Of a stretch of 6,868 bases of DNA, positions 1 to 5,125 are shown piece by piece; position 1 is the first letter of the stretch, and every line of letters begins with the position of its first letter. Below the pieces are notes generated by a model. The model was not told the DNA's origin, searched no databases, and saw only the letters and a program-made list of their open reading frames with translations. Source of the stretch: Thermoplasmata archaeon (lineage in GTDB: Archaea > Thermoplasmatota > Thermoplasmata > Thermoplasmatales > Thermoplasmataceae); NCBI GenBank assembly GCA_021806355.1, contig JAJZXT010000027.1, positions 1 through 6,868 on the forward strand. The letters are read 5' to 3'. Made by a program: the position numbers and the translations under genes.

Positions 1-108
1 TTAACACAACAAAGCCATTCTGGCTGGGATGATGGGAGCCGGATGCGTCGAGAGGCGCACGTCCGGTTCTGAGAGGGGCTGGGGGTGAAATTCCTCCGGT
101 CTACTTAC
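1..108 (+). mobile_element. Group II intron, 3' end (domains V and VI), partial
   Basis: This is the 3' end of a group II self-splicing retrointron; its ribozyme 5' part and reverse transcriptase lie off the left edge. Domain V occupies 36-69 and has the standard 34 nt. Its proximal stem is 36-43 paired with 62-69 and carries the catalytic AGC triad at 37-39. A two-base CG bulge sits at 60-61, and the distal stem 44-49/54-59 is capped by a GAGA (GNRA) loop at 50-53. Domain VI follows (about 73-106) as a G-rich hairpin with the candidate branch-point adenosine at 103. The 3' splice site is probably just after the TTAC ending at 108, give or take a few bases. No cargo ORF is visible in this stub. 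Group II introns are common in bacteria but patchy in archaea (Methanosarcina is the familiar host). Intact element versus relic cannot be told from this piece. Confidence 0.88.
36..69 (+). ncRNA. Group II intron domain V catalytic hairpin
   Basis: A 34-nt hairpin with an 8-bp lower stem (one G-U pair at 38/67), a 2-nt asymmetric bulge, a 6-bp upper stem and a GAGA tetraloop. This is the diagnostic catalytic core of group II introns. The lower-stem AGC triad binds the catalytic metals. All expected positions are intact, so the core could be functional if the rest of the intron is present upstream. Confidence 0.88.
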
Positions 109-151
109 CCGGGCTTTAAATGTTGCAAATGAGGAGTGGTAGTGCGTACCT

Positions 152-176
152 AAAAAAAAGGAAGCGTGAATTACGC
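152..176 (-). terminator. U-rich terminator for the HAD phosphatase
   Basis: Read on the - strand, downstream of the phosphatase stop, a small hairpin (GCGT/ACGC stems at 164-167 and 173-176, 5-nt loop) is followed by TTCC and a run of eight T (159-152). Archaeal transcription ends at U-runs even with weak hairpins, so this is a likely end of the phosphatase transcript. A second, shorter T-run (217-213 on the - strand) lies right after the stop codon. Confidence 0.55.
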
Positions 177-217
177 CTTTAGCCGATTCTCATATTGAAA
201 TTTCTTGAAAACAAAAA

Positions 218-856
218 TTAGATCAGGCGATCAAATTTAAGAGACAGTATATCGAGTGGTTTTTCCAGAATAGCATGAGGTTTATACTCCCTCAGAACTC
301 TTGAATTTCCAGAACCCCAGGTTGTTCCTAATACAACAATCCCTGCACTTCTAGCAGCCATAATGTCATAAGGCTGATCCCCGACATAAATACATTCACT
401 TTCAGCCAGTCCAAGCCTTTTTATGCATTCCATAAGGGGCTCTGGATCCGGTTTATGCTTTTCCGTATCTTCATGGCCAATAACTAACTCAAAATACCTG
501 TTAAGTCCAGTAATATCAAGCATTTCCTGCACAATGAACCTGCTGCTTGATGAAACAACTGCGAACCTGAAATCCTTGTGAAGAATATTCAGCAATTTTT
601 CAATATCATCATACGGTTTTATTTCTTTCATTCTCTCCCTGAAATAAGCAGACGCCTCCTCAAATATATCCTTTCCACTGTTTGGGAACCATTCCTTCAG
701 CACCCTGTTTGCTGGTCTGCCAAGCAGGCCGTTGCTTTCCTCCTCTGTTAAGGGCTTTTTCAATATGCTCTTGAAGGCATGGTCCGTCGCGATTGCGGAT
801 AGAGTCTCACTATCCACGAGGGTTCCATCGCAGTCGAAAATTATTGCCTTAATCAT
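218..856 (-). CDS. HAD-superfamily hydrolase, subfamily I (phosphoglycolate phosphatase / beta-phosphoglucomutase type)
   Basis: A soluble, Mg-dependent phosphatase or phosphomutase of the haloacid dehalogenase superfamily, 212 aa, a normal length for this group. Motif I is DCDGTLVDSE at residues 8-17, with nucleophile Asp8 and general acid/base Asp10. A helical C1 cap covers roughly residues 18-88. Motif II is the VVSSSS stretch (Ser102 region), motif III is the lysine of KHKPDP (Lys135), and motif IV is VGDQPYD with Asp160 and Asp164. All catalytic residues are present. Sequence alone does not settle the substrate; small phosphorylated sugars, phosphoglycolate and 2-deoxyglucose-6-phosphate are known substrates of close families. 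The ATG at 856-854 directly precedes the conserved first beta strand. The gene is divergent from the flavoprotein at 914, with 57 bases between start codons, so they may share control. Confidence 0.9.
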   Translation of the reverse strand: MIKAIIFDCDGTLVDSETLSAIATDHAFKSILKKPLTEEESNGLLGRPANRVLKEWFPNSGKDIFEEASAYFRERMKEIKPYDDIEKLLNILHKDFRFAVVSSSSRFIVQEMLDITGLNRYFELVIGHEDTEKHKPDPEPLMECIKRLGLAESECIYVGDQPYDIMAARSAGIVVLGTTWGSGNSRVLREYKPHAILEKPLDILSLKFDRLI

Positions 857-857
857 C

Positions 858-874
858 TTGTACTGTACCTACAA
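858..874. promoter_or_regulatory. Inverted repeat between divergent genes
   Basis: A TTGTA / TACAA inverted repeat with a 7-base spacer (858-862 and 870-874) starts 2 bases upstream of the phosphatase start codon. Inside it are two overlapping GTAC palindromes (860-863, 865-868). Its position suits an operator acting on the phosphatase leader or start, or an upstream element for the flavoprotein promoter. The regulator is unknown, and a dyad this short in A/T-rich DNA could be chance. Confidence 0.3.
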
Positions 875-885
875 AATTGGATAAG

Positions 886-893
886 AATATTTA
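886..893 (+). promoter_or_regulatory. TATA box of the flavoprotein gene (leaderless start)
   Basis: AATATTTA lies 21-28 bases upstream of the ATG at 914, the spacing expected when an archaeal transcript begins at or near the start codon. No Shine-Dalgarno precedes the ATG (the bases before it are TTGTAATTT), which supports leaderless translation. The opposite strand of the same A/T-rich patch lies about 30 bases upstream of the phosphatase ATG, so it may serve both directions. Confidence 0.55.
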
Positions 894-913
894 CTAATGT
901 CTCATTGTAATTT

Positions 914-2221
914 ATGCGAATCGTAATCATCGGAGGCGGTGCAGCAGGAATGTCAGCGGCATCAAAGGCAAAGAGGATAAATGCAGATTCAGAAGTCATT
1001 GTATATGACTCGGGAGGTTTTGTCTCATATGCAGAATGCGGAATACCTTATTTTCTTGGGGGGAAAATAGATGATTACGGAAAACTTATACATTATCCCA
1101 TTACTGAATTCACGGAAAAAAGAGGAATAATTGTCAGAACCAACACCAGTGTTTCATCCATAAATCCGGAAAAGAAAGAAATCTTCTTTGACAACGGCAC
1201 ATCTGAATCTTACGATCGTCTAATCATATGCACAGGTGCTAGCCCAAAGGTCCCACAGAAATTCAAGGATTCAGGGGCGCTGGCAATAAGAACTCTGGAT
1301 AGCGGGATTGACATCAGGAAGAAACTGAAACCTGGAATGAAAGTGACCATCATTGGAGATGGCGTGCTTGGGATGGAGCTTGCATCCACCCTGAAGGAGG
1401 GTGGCTATGGGACAAGACTGATTTCTCACCATTCAGATCTGTTTCCAAGGATAAGCAGGGAAATATCAAGGCAATTTCTTGAAGACTTCAGGAATGAAAT
1501 TGAGGTTGAGCTGGAGTCAGAAATATTGGCGATAGAAAAGACCAATTCCAATTTCACGGTTAAAACATCAAAGGGAACGCATGAATCCGGCATTGTAATT
1601 TTTGCCACTGGAATTGTCCCAAATACCTCATTCTTGAAAGGCTCCTCAATAGAAACGACATCAACAGGCCTCATACGAACCAATGAACTGATGCAAACAA
1701 ATTTCCCTGATATTTATGCAGCAGGGGATTGTGCAACCTCAAGGAATATCGTTACGGGAAAGGAATCATGGAATCCTCTCGCACAGGTTTCAAATAAAAT
1801 GGGTCGTGTTGCTGGATCAAATGCCGCAGGAGAAAGAATGATTTTCCCGGGATCCATAGGAACAACACTTGTCAAGATTTTTGACTATGAAGTAGGGTTT
1901 GCTGGGCTGGCACTGGATGAATCCATAAAAGCAAGTTTCAACGCGAAAAGAACGACAGTAAAGGCCAGAAGCAGGGCAGCCTATTATGAAGGAGGTTCTG
2001 AGATATGGGTTGAGATCATATATGATGTAAAGAGCGGAAAATTGCTCGGAAGCCAGATTATATCAAAGGATGGAGGGGCATGGCGCCTGAACGCAGTTGC
2101 ATCGGCAATACAGGCTGGCCTTACAGTGGAAGACCTCTTCTATACCGATTTTGGATATACTCCTCCATTCGGCCCCGTTTGGGATCCAATAATAATTGCG
2201 GCATCGCTATCCATGAAATAG
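914..2221 (+). CDS. FAD-dependent pyridine nucleotide-disulfide oxidoreductase, CoA-disulfide reductase / NAD(P)H oxidase type
   Basis: A cytosolic flavoenzyme of 435 aa, typical for the CoA-disulfide reductase (CoADR)/NADH oxidase/polysulfide reductase group. The N-terminal FAD motif is GGGAAG (Gly7, Gly9, Gly12). The single redox cysteine of this family is Cys42 in YAECGIPY. The NAD(P)H-binding Rossmann motif is GDGVLGME, residues 148-155. The second FAD motif is IYAAGDC, residues 267-273. A C-terminal dimerisation domain (about 320-435) ends with GYTPPFGPVWDP, in which Tyr415 matches the tyrosine placed near the active site of the partner subunit in CoADRs. Likely reactions are CoA disulfide or persulfide reduction, or O2 reduction, using NAD(P)H. 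The strand after the nucleotide motif ends in SHHS rather than a glutamate, which leans to NADPH (inference). The next gene, the K+ channel, begins 56 bases after the stop. Confidence 0.92.
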   Translation: MRIVIIGGGAAGMSAASKAKRINADSEVIVYDSGGFVSYAECGIPYFLGGKIDDYGKLIHYPITEFTEKRGIIVRTNTSVSSINPEKKEIFFDNGTSESYDRLIICTGASPKVPQKFKDSGALAIRTLDSGIDIRKKLKPGMKVTIIGDGVLGMELASTLKEGGYGTRLISHHSDLFPRISREISRQFLEDFRNEIEVELESEILAIEKTNSNFTVKTSKGTHESGIVIFATGIVPNTSFLKGSSIETTSTGLIRTNELMQTNFPDIYAAGDCATSRNIVTGKESWNPLAQVSNKMGRVAGSNAAGERMIFPGSIGTTLVKIFDYEVGFAGLALDESIKASFNAKRTTVKARSRAAYYEGGSEIWVEIIYDVKSGKLLGSQIISKDGGAWRLNAVASAIQAGLTVEDLFYTDFGYTPPFGPVWDPIIIAASLSMK

Positions 2222-2242
2222 ATTTCCCATCGAAGGATTTCA

Positions 2243-2256
2243 AAAGATTAATCTTT
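2243..2256. promoter_or_regulatory. Perfect 14-bp palindrome upstream of the K+ channel gene
   Basis: AAAGATTAATCTTT reads identically on both strands. Its centre is about 27 bases upstream of the channel ATG at 2277, where a TATA box would sit for a near-leaderless transcript. It could be an operator overlapping the promoter, or its A/T core could serve as the TATA element. No other strong TATA box is seen in this 55-base gap. Confidence 0.4.
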
Positions 2257-2276
2257 GCAAGAGATATAATGGAGCA

Positions 2277-3290
2277 ATGGTATCTGTTTCGGCCCTGCTT
2301 GATAATTTCAAGAAACTACTGAAAGATAACATTTGGAGAGCCGCACTGCTTTCAATATTGATCATAATCTATTCAACACTGTCTGAATTCTTTATTGAGA
2401 ATCCCATAGCAAATTCAGGCATTCACTCAATATTTGAAAGCCTGTGGTGGACCATGCAAACCGTAACCACCGTAGGATATGGGGACGTAACAATAGTCGG
2501 TTTTTACGGAAAAACAAATGCAATGATCGTTATGATCTTTGGCATAGGCAGTTTCAGTTTTCTTTTGGTTTCCATAGCTGCCGAGATTCTGGATGCTGCA
2601 ATTCTAAAAAGGATAGGAGGGAGGATGACTCGTATGAAGAACCACATCATAGTGTGCAATTATGGAAGCAATGGAACGGATGTTATAGAATCGTTATTGA
2701 AGGAAAAGGATTCACTGGTTTATCTGGGAAGCACAAAACCTTCACTGGAAAATGATAAGCTTGATTTCGTCAATGGATCTGCACTTGAGGAAAGTGATCT
2801 TTTGAAGGCAGGCATTGAAAAGGCCACAAAAATTGTAATTTTCCCGGATGAAAAATCCGGCGGAAAGAATTCGAACGCAGTCGATGCGGAATCAATACTA
2901 TCTGCAATGAATGTTAGGAGGCTTAATCCTAATGTTTTCATCATAATTGAATTACTGAACGAAAAGAACAGTTCCCATGCCAAGGCGGCTGGCATCAACG
3001 AAATTATAGTGAGAGGCAAGCTTTCCTCATATCTCATAATAAAATCTATCAACGAAGGCAATGTTGGAAAATTCATCCAGAAGCTGTTGGAACCCAGGGG
3101 CAAGATCGAGATTGAGGAATTGAGTGTTGACAAGAGCGGAAGCACTTTTGAGGAAATATACAGATCAATAGAATCCTCAGGCAGGAGGGTGATAGCAATA
3201 TCTGAAAATGGGCAGTTCAGGAACCGGCCCGATGGGAACGAAATCTATCGTGGTGAAGTTATGCTTGCTCTCAATATCAAAACTGAGTGA
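2277..3290 (+). CDS. Two-TM potassium channel with C-terminal RCK (KTN/TrkA) domain, MthK-like
   Basis: A K+-selective channel subunit of 337 aa; four pore subunits would make one channel. TM1 is about residues 20-40, the pore helix about 50-62, the selectivity filter TTVGYGD at 64-70, and TM2 about 78-107 with glycines 89 and 91 as candidate hinge residues. The RCK N-lobe starts at His123 (HIIVCNYG) and runs to about 245; the C-lobe (TrkA_C-like) covers about 275-337. The dinucleotide motif is degenerate: NYGSNG at 128-133 instead of GxGxxG, with glycine rather than an acid after beta 2 (about residue 151), so NAD(H) binding is doubtful. Against MthK aligned from memory, the Ca2+ ligands appear only partly kept (Glu225 at the E210 position), so the gating ligand is unknown. 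The ATG at 2277 gives a complete TM1; an ATG at 2269 is out of frame. A second in-frame start appears at the RCK domain (separate entry). Confidence 0.93.
   Translation: MVSVSALLDNFKKLLKDNIWRAALLSILIIIYSTLSEFFIENPIANSGIHSIFESLWWTMQTVTTVGYGDVTIVGFYGKTNAMIVMIFGIGSFSFLLVSIAAEILDAAILKRIGGRMTRMKNHIIVCNYGSNGTDVIESLLKEKDSLVYLGSTKPSLENDKLDFVNGSALEESDLLKAGIEKATKIVIFPDEKSGGKNSNAVDAESILSAMNVRRLNPNVFIIIELLNEKNSSHAKAAGINEIIVRGKLSSYLIIKSINEGNVGKFIQKLLEPRGKIEIEELSVDKSGSTFEEIYRSIESSGRRVIAISENGQFRNRPDGNEIYRGEVMLALNIKTE
2616..2636 (+). promoter_or_regulatory. Internal ribosome binding site and starts for a free RCK domain
   Basis: Inside the channel gene, GGAGGGAGG (2616-2624) is followed by in-frame ATGs at 2625 (Met117) and 2634 (Met120). 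The second GGAGG (2620-2624) is 9 bases from the ATG at 2634, an ideal spacing. The upstream GGAGG is 4 bases from the ATG at 2625. The product would be a soluble RCK protein of about 218-221 aa beginning just before the first RCK strand. MthK is known to make its free RCK subunit from an internal Met (Met107) at the equivalent place. Confidence 0.55.
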
Positions 3291-3339
3291 CATCATGATT
3301 AGCTCCATAGGGAATAAGTGAACACAAAAGCATAGAAAT

Positions 3340-3371
3340 TCCATGTTTCAGCATTCAATTCATGGAGAATG
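3340..3371. promoter_or_regulatory. Overlapping inverted repeats upstream of the antiporter
   Basis: TCCATG (3340-3345) and CATGGA (3361-3366) form a 6-bp dyad with a 15-base spacer. Overlapping it, CATTC (3352-3356) and GAATG (3367-3371) form a 5-bp dyad with a 10-base spacer. They lie 15-45 bases upstream of a TATA-like element, so could be an operator/activator site, or two alternative hairpins at the 3' end of the channel transcript. Evidence is positional and symmetry only. Confidence 0.25.
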
Positions 3372-3386
3372 AAATTTTCACTATTC

Positions 3387-3393
3387 TATATAT
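3387..3393 (+). promoter_or_regulatory. TATA box candidate for the antiporter
   Basis: TATATAT is the strongest TATA-like run in the 153-base gap before the antiporter. It predicts a transcript starting near 3415-3420 and a leader of roughly 25-30 bases without a Shine-Dalgarno. A weaker AATTAA at 3417-3422 would instead give a leaderless start at the ATG at 3444. Which is used cannot be told from sequence. Confidence 0.4.
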
Positions 3394-3443
3394 TGCCCCC
3401 CTCATTTCAAGCAAACAATTAAGACTAAAAACCCATTGCATCA

Positions 3444-4610
3444 ATGAAAATGGACATCATAACAACCGTACTGATAATCCTGGCAGTCTCACTTATCATT
3501 GGGGAGATTATGGAATCGAAAGGATTCCCAAATGTAGTTGCAGCCATGATCGTAGGAATTGTTCTTGGTCCTGCTGTCCTAAATTTCATAACTCCTGATG
3601 CAGTTTTATACGGGCTTTCAGATATTTCTCTCTTTTTTATAGTCCTGCTGATTGGTGTTGAAGTTTCTACCGAACTTTTGACAAGGAACCTGAAGTCATC
3701 GATGGCACTGACTTCAAGCAGTTTCGCGATCCCCTTCATTCTAATGATTTCATTTGCAGTATTTGTTTACAACATTCCCATACTTGTGGCAATAATCCTG
3801 TCATTATCCGTATCTATTCCATCGATATCCATTATTTCGGTCCTCCTGCTCAGGTATAACCTGCTTTCCAAAGAGGGGGGCGCAAGGATTCTTTCAAGCG
3901 TTGTAATCTCTGACGTTTTGGCTTTTTTAATACTATCATCGCTCATAAATACAGCAGAGATTTACTATAAACTGGCAGCAATTTTGATTTTCATAATTCT
4001 CCTTCTGTTACTTGACTTGTTTATGAGAAAGAATGCAGAGAGATCCAAGGCTTTCTTTGAATCCCTGAGAGCCAAGGAAAGGGGCGAACAATTGATCTTT
4101 GCTTCAATAATAGTATGGGGCCTTTTCATTTCAAGAATTTTTGAAGCACTGGGCTTCACGTTCATCCTGGGAGCACTATTTTCGGGGATGATAATCAATG
4201 ATGTGGTGATCGGTGAAGATCTCATCGGCATCATCAAGAGAACACTTACAAGGATCGATGACAGTTTCTTTATACCGATATTCTTCACCATTGCAGGCTT
4301 GGGTGTAGTTTTCCCCCCCGCACAATATTATGGCCTCATAATTGGGTTGGTTCTAATATCTATCCTTGTAGGAGGCTTCTTGAATTACCTGACCAGTAAA
4401 ATATTCCTGACAGATCTAAAGGCAAGAACAAGCATGGCATTATTCGGAGGTAGGGGTGCAGTAGGAGTGGTCATTGCAACCTTTGCACTATCGGAGGGCT
4501 TGATAGGGCGTGATATATATTCAATTGCCATCTTTGGCACCATAATTATTTCGCTTATAATGCCCTCTTTCATGCGCAAGGAAGACAGGATTATAAACAT
4601 GGAAAAATAG
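3444..4610 (+). CDS. CPA2-family (Kef/NapA-type) cation:proton antiporter
   Basis: An integral membrane exchanger of 388 aa with about 12-13 hydrophobic segments across its length, the size of a stand-alone CPA2 transporter such as NapA. There is no C-terminal KTN/TrkA domain of the kind fused to KefB/KefC. The N-terminal inverted repeat shows ESKGFPNVVAAMIVGIVLGP (about 24-43), typical of the family. The expected ion-binding helix carries SDV with Asp157 (SSVVISDVLAF), a single acidic residue preceded by serine rather than the DD, ND or QD pairs of well-studied members. A positively charged residue in the later core helix is Arg337 (GGRGAVGV). A polar loop at about 194-215 (RKNAERSKAF, RAKERGE) divides the halves. 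The likely role is Na+ or K+ exchange for H+, relevant to cytoplasmic pH in an acidophile. The preceding gene encodes an RCK channel, so an unfused channel/antiporter pair is likely (inference). An alternative start is Met3 at 3450. Confidence 0.88.
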   Translation: MKMDIITTVLIILAVSLIIGEIMESKGFPNVVAAMIVGIVLGPAVLNFITPDAVLYGLSDISLFFIVLLIGVEVSTELLTRNLKSSMALTSSSFAIPFILMISFAVFVYNIPILVAIILSLSVSIPSISIISVLLLRYNLLSKEGGARILSSVVISDVLAFLILSSLINTAEIYYKLAAILIFIILLLLLDLFMRKNAERSKAFFESLRAKERGEQLIFASIIVWGLFISRIFEALGFTFILGALFSGMIINDVVIGEDLIGIIKRTLTRIDDSFFIPIFFTIAGLGVVFPPAQYYGLIIGLVLISILVGGFLNYLTSKIFLTDLKARTSMALFGGRGAVGVVIATFALSEGLIGRDIYSIAIFGTIIISLIMPSFMRKEDRIINMEK

Positions 4611-4642
4611 AAGAAAATTACCATAGCATATACCCTCCAATA

Positions 4643-4686
4643 TCTTATTTCAGGTAAAAATGTGGCCTGATCGACTTCAAATAAGA
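4643..4686. repeat. 8-bp inverted repeat downstream of the antiporter
   Basis: TCTTATTT (4643-4650) and AAATAAGA (4679-4686) are perfect complements. Just inside, CAGG (4651-4654) can pair with CCTG (4666-4669), extending the stem on one side with a 9-base bulge on the other. It lies 33 bases after the antiporter stop, so it may be a 3' UTR hairpin protecting or ending that transcript. Its A/T-rich outer stem lowers confidence. Confidence 0.35.
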
Positions 4687-4716
4687 AATGATAAATACAA
4701 AACAAAAACGTAAGGG

Positions 4717-4724
4717 TTTATAAT
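4717..4724 (+). promoter_or_regulatory. TATA box of the small membrane protein gene
   Basis: TTTATAAT lies 62-69 bases before the ATG at 4786. This predicts transcription from about 4745-4750 and a leader of some 35-40 bases. Unlike its neighbours this gene would therefore be leadered, which agrees with the Shine-Dalgarno found at 4767-4771. Confidence 0.45.
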
Positions 4725-4734
4725 TAAGCGATAA

Positions 4735-4741
4735 TTTTTTT
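4735..4741 (+). terminator. T-run, possible terminator of the antiporter transcript
   Basis: Seven consecutive T follow an A/T-rich stretch 125 bases after the antiporter stop. U-runs of this length end transcription in archaea. It sits between the TATA box and the predicted start point of the next gene, so it would not affect that gene's own transcript. Confidence 0.35.
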
Positions 4742-4766
4742 AAGTAAATTAAACATGCATTATTAC

Positions 4767-4793
4767 AGGAGCTAAATGGATAATCATGAGTAA
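4767..4793 (+). promoter_or_regulatory. Shine-Dalgarno with a 5-codon minimal upstream ORF
   Basis: AGGAG (4767-4771) is 4 bases before an ATG at 4776 that opens the reading frame M-D-N-H-E-stop (4776-4793). This mini-ORF overlaps the ATG of the membrane protein (4786) in another frame. The site is 14 bases from 4786, rather far, so ribosomes may load at 4776 and reinitiate at 4786, or the upstream ATG may be unused. No in-frame upstream start exists for the main gene, because a TAA lies at 4750-4752. Confidence 0.3.
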
Positions 4794-5034
4794 GTTCAAC
4801 GAGGCAAAGGAGGCAAGGAGGATTTTAAAGTTTGGTTTAATTGCAGTTGTAGCCATAACTGCCATTGTTACACCTGGCCTGAAATTCTGGCTTCGCATAA
4901 TCATGATATTTAGTGCAGGATGGATTTTTTTTAATATGACTTTCTTGCTTGGGAGGATTCAATCCGGAAACAAGATACTCAACAAGCAGGATCTTGCAAA
5001 GCTGGTGGAACGCAATTCAATAAAGCATTCATAA
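4786..5034 (+). CDS. Small two-TM membrane protein, function unknown
   Basis: An 82-aa protein that I do not recognise. A charged N-terminus (EAKEARRILK, residues 6-15) leads into TM1 at about 15-29. A Pro-Gly turn at 30-31 is followed by an aromatic-rich TM2 at about 34-56 (W35, W46, F48, F49, F53), then a polar tail of about 26 residues ending KHS. Both ends are probably cytoplasmic, judging by the basic residues next to each TM. It has no catalytic motif or signal peptide. Coding is supported by an upstream TATA box, a leader with a Shine-Dalgarno, and clear alternation of hydrophobic and charged segments. It lies between the antiporter and pyruvate kinase, with its own apparent promoter. 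A small accessory subunit of a transporter is possible but unproven. Confidence 0.72.
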   Translation: MSKFNEAKEARRILKFGLIAVVAITAIVTPGLKFWLRIIMIFSAGWIFFNMTFLLGRIQSGNKILNKQDLAKLVERNSIKHS

Positions 5035-5057
5035 TCTGACTCAGGTCGTGCTGCGCG

Positions 5058-5087
5058 CGATTAATGTCTTGATCACAGTTTTAATCG
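5058..5087. promoter_or_regulatory. Nested dyad upstream of pyruvate kinase
   Basis: CGATTAA (5058-5064) and TTAATCG (5081-5087) form a perfect 7-bp inverted repeat with a 16-base spacer. The spacer carries a TGATCA palindrome (5070-5075) centred on exactly the same axis at 5072.5. The site lies about 40 bases upstream of the pyk TATA box, a position that suits an activator or regulator site. It is also 23 bases after the small gene's stop and is followed by a short T-run (5091-5094), so a 3' hairpin or terminator for that gene is the alternative. Confidence 0.42.
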
Positions 5088-5125
5088 AACTTTTGAATGC
5101 CAAGGGTTGTATTATGAGCGCATAA

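Noticed and set aside
22..87. Short open reading frames through intron domains V and VI
   Set aside because: They are fortuitous translations of the conserved RNA hairpins; structure, not protein, explains the sequence.
160..185. Small hairpin near an A-run as another IS605 end
   Set aside because: It lacks the GACATCCTCC and GGCTTCC flanks; a U-rich terminator for the - strand phosphatase explains it better.
2080..2322. 80-codon + strand ORF spanning the flavoprotein end and channel start, containing the ATG at 2269
   Set aside because: It is out of frame with both real genes, and the 2269 ATG leads only to a short peptide.
2720..3145. 141-codon antisense ORF inside the K+ channel gene
   Set aside because: It lies wholly opposite the RCK domain; its composition (Ser, Leu, Phe, Ile rich) is what the reverse of a Glu/Lys/Asn-rich gene gives.
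3362..3598. 78-codon + strand ORF beginning before the antiporter
   Set aside because: It overlaps the antiporter in another frame, and its product is rich in His, Cys and Asn with no domain pattern. The antiporter frame is clearly the coding one.
4798..4824. Repeated AGGAGG-like motifs at the start of the small membrane protein gene
   Set aside because: They encode the Glu/Ala/Arg-rich N-terminus and no suitable ATG or GTG follows at the right distance, so they are not a second ribosome site.
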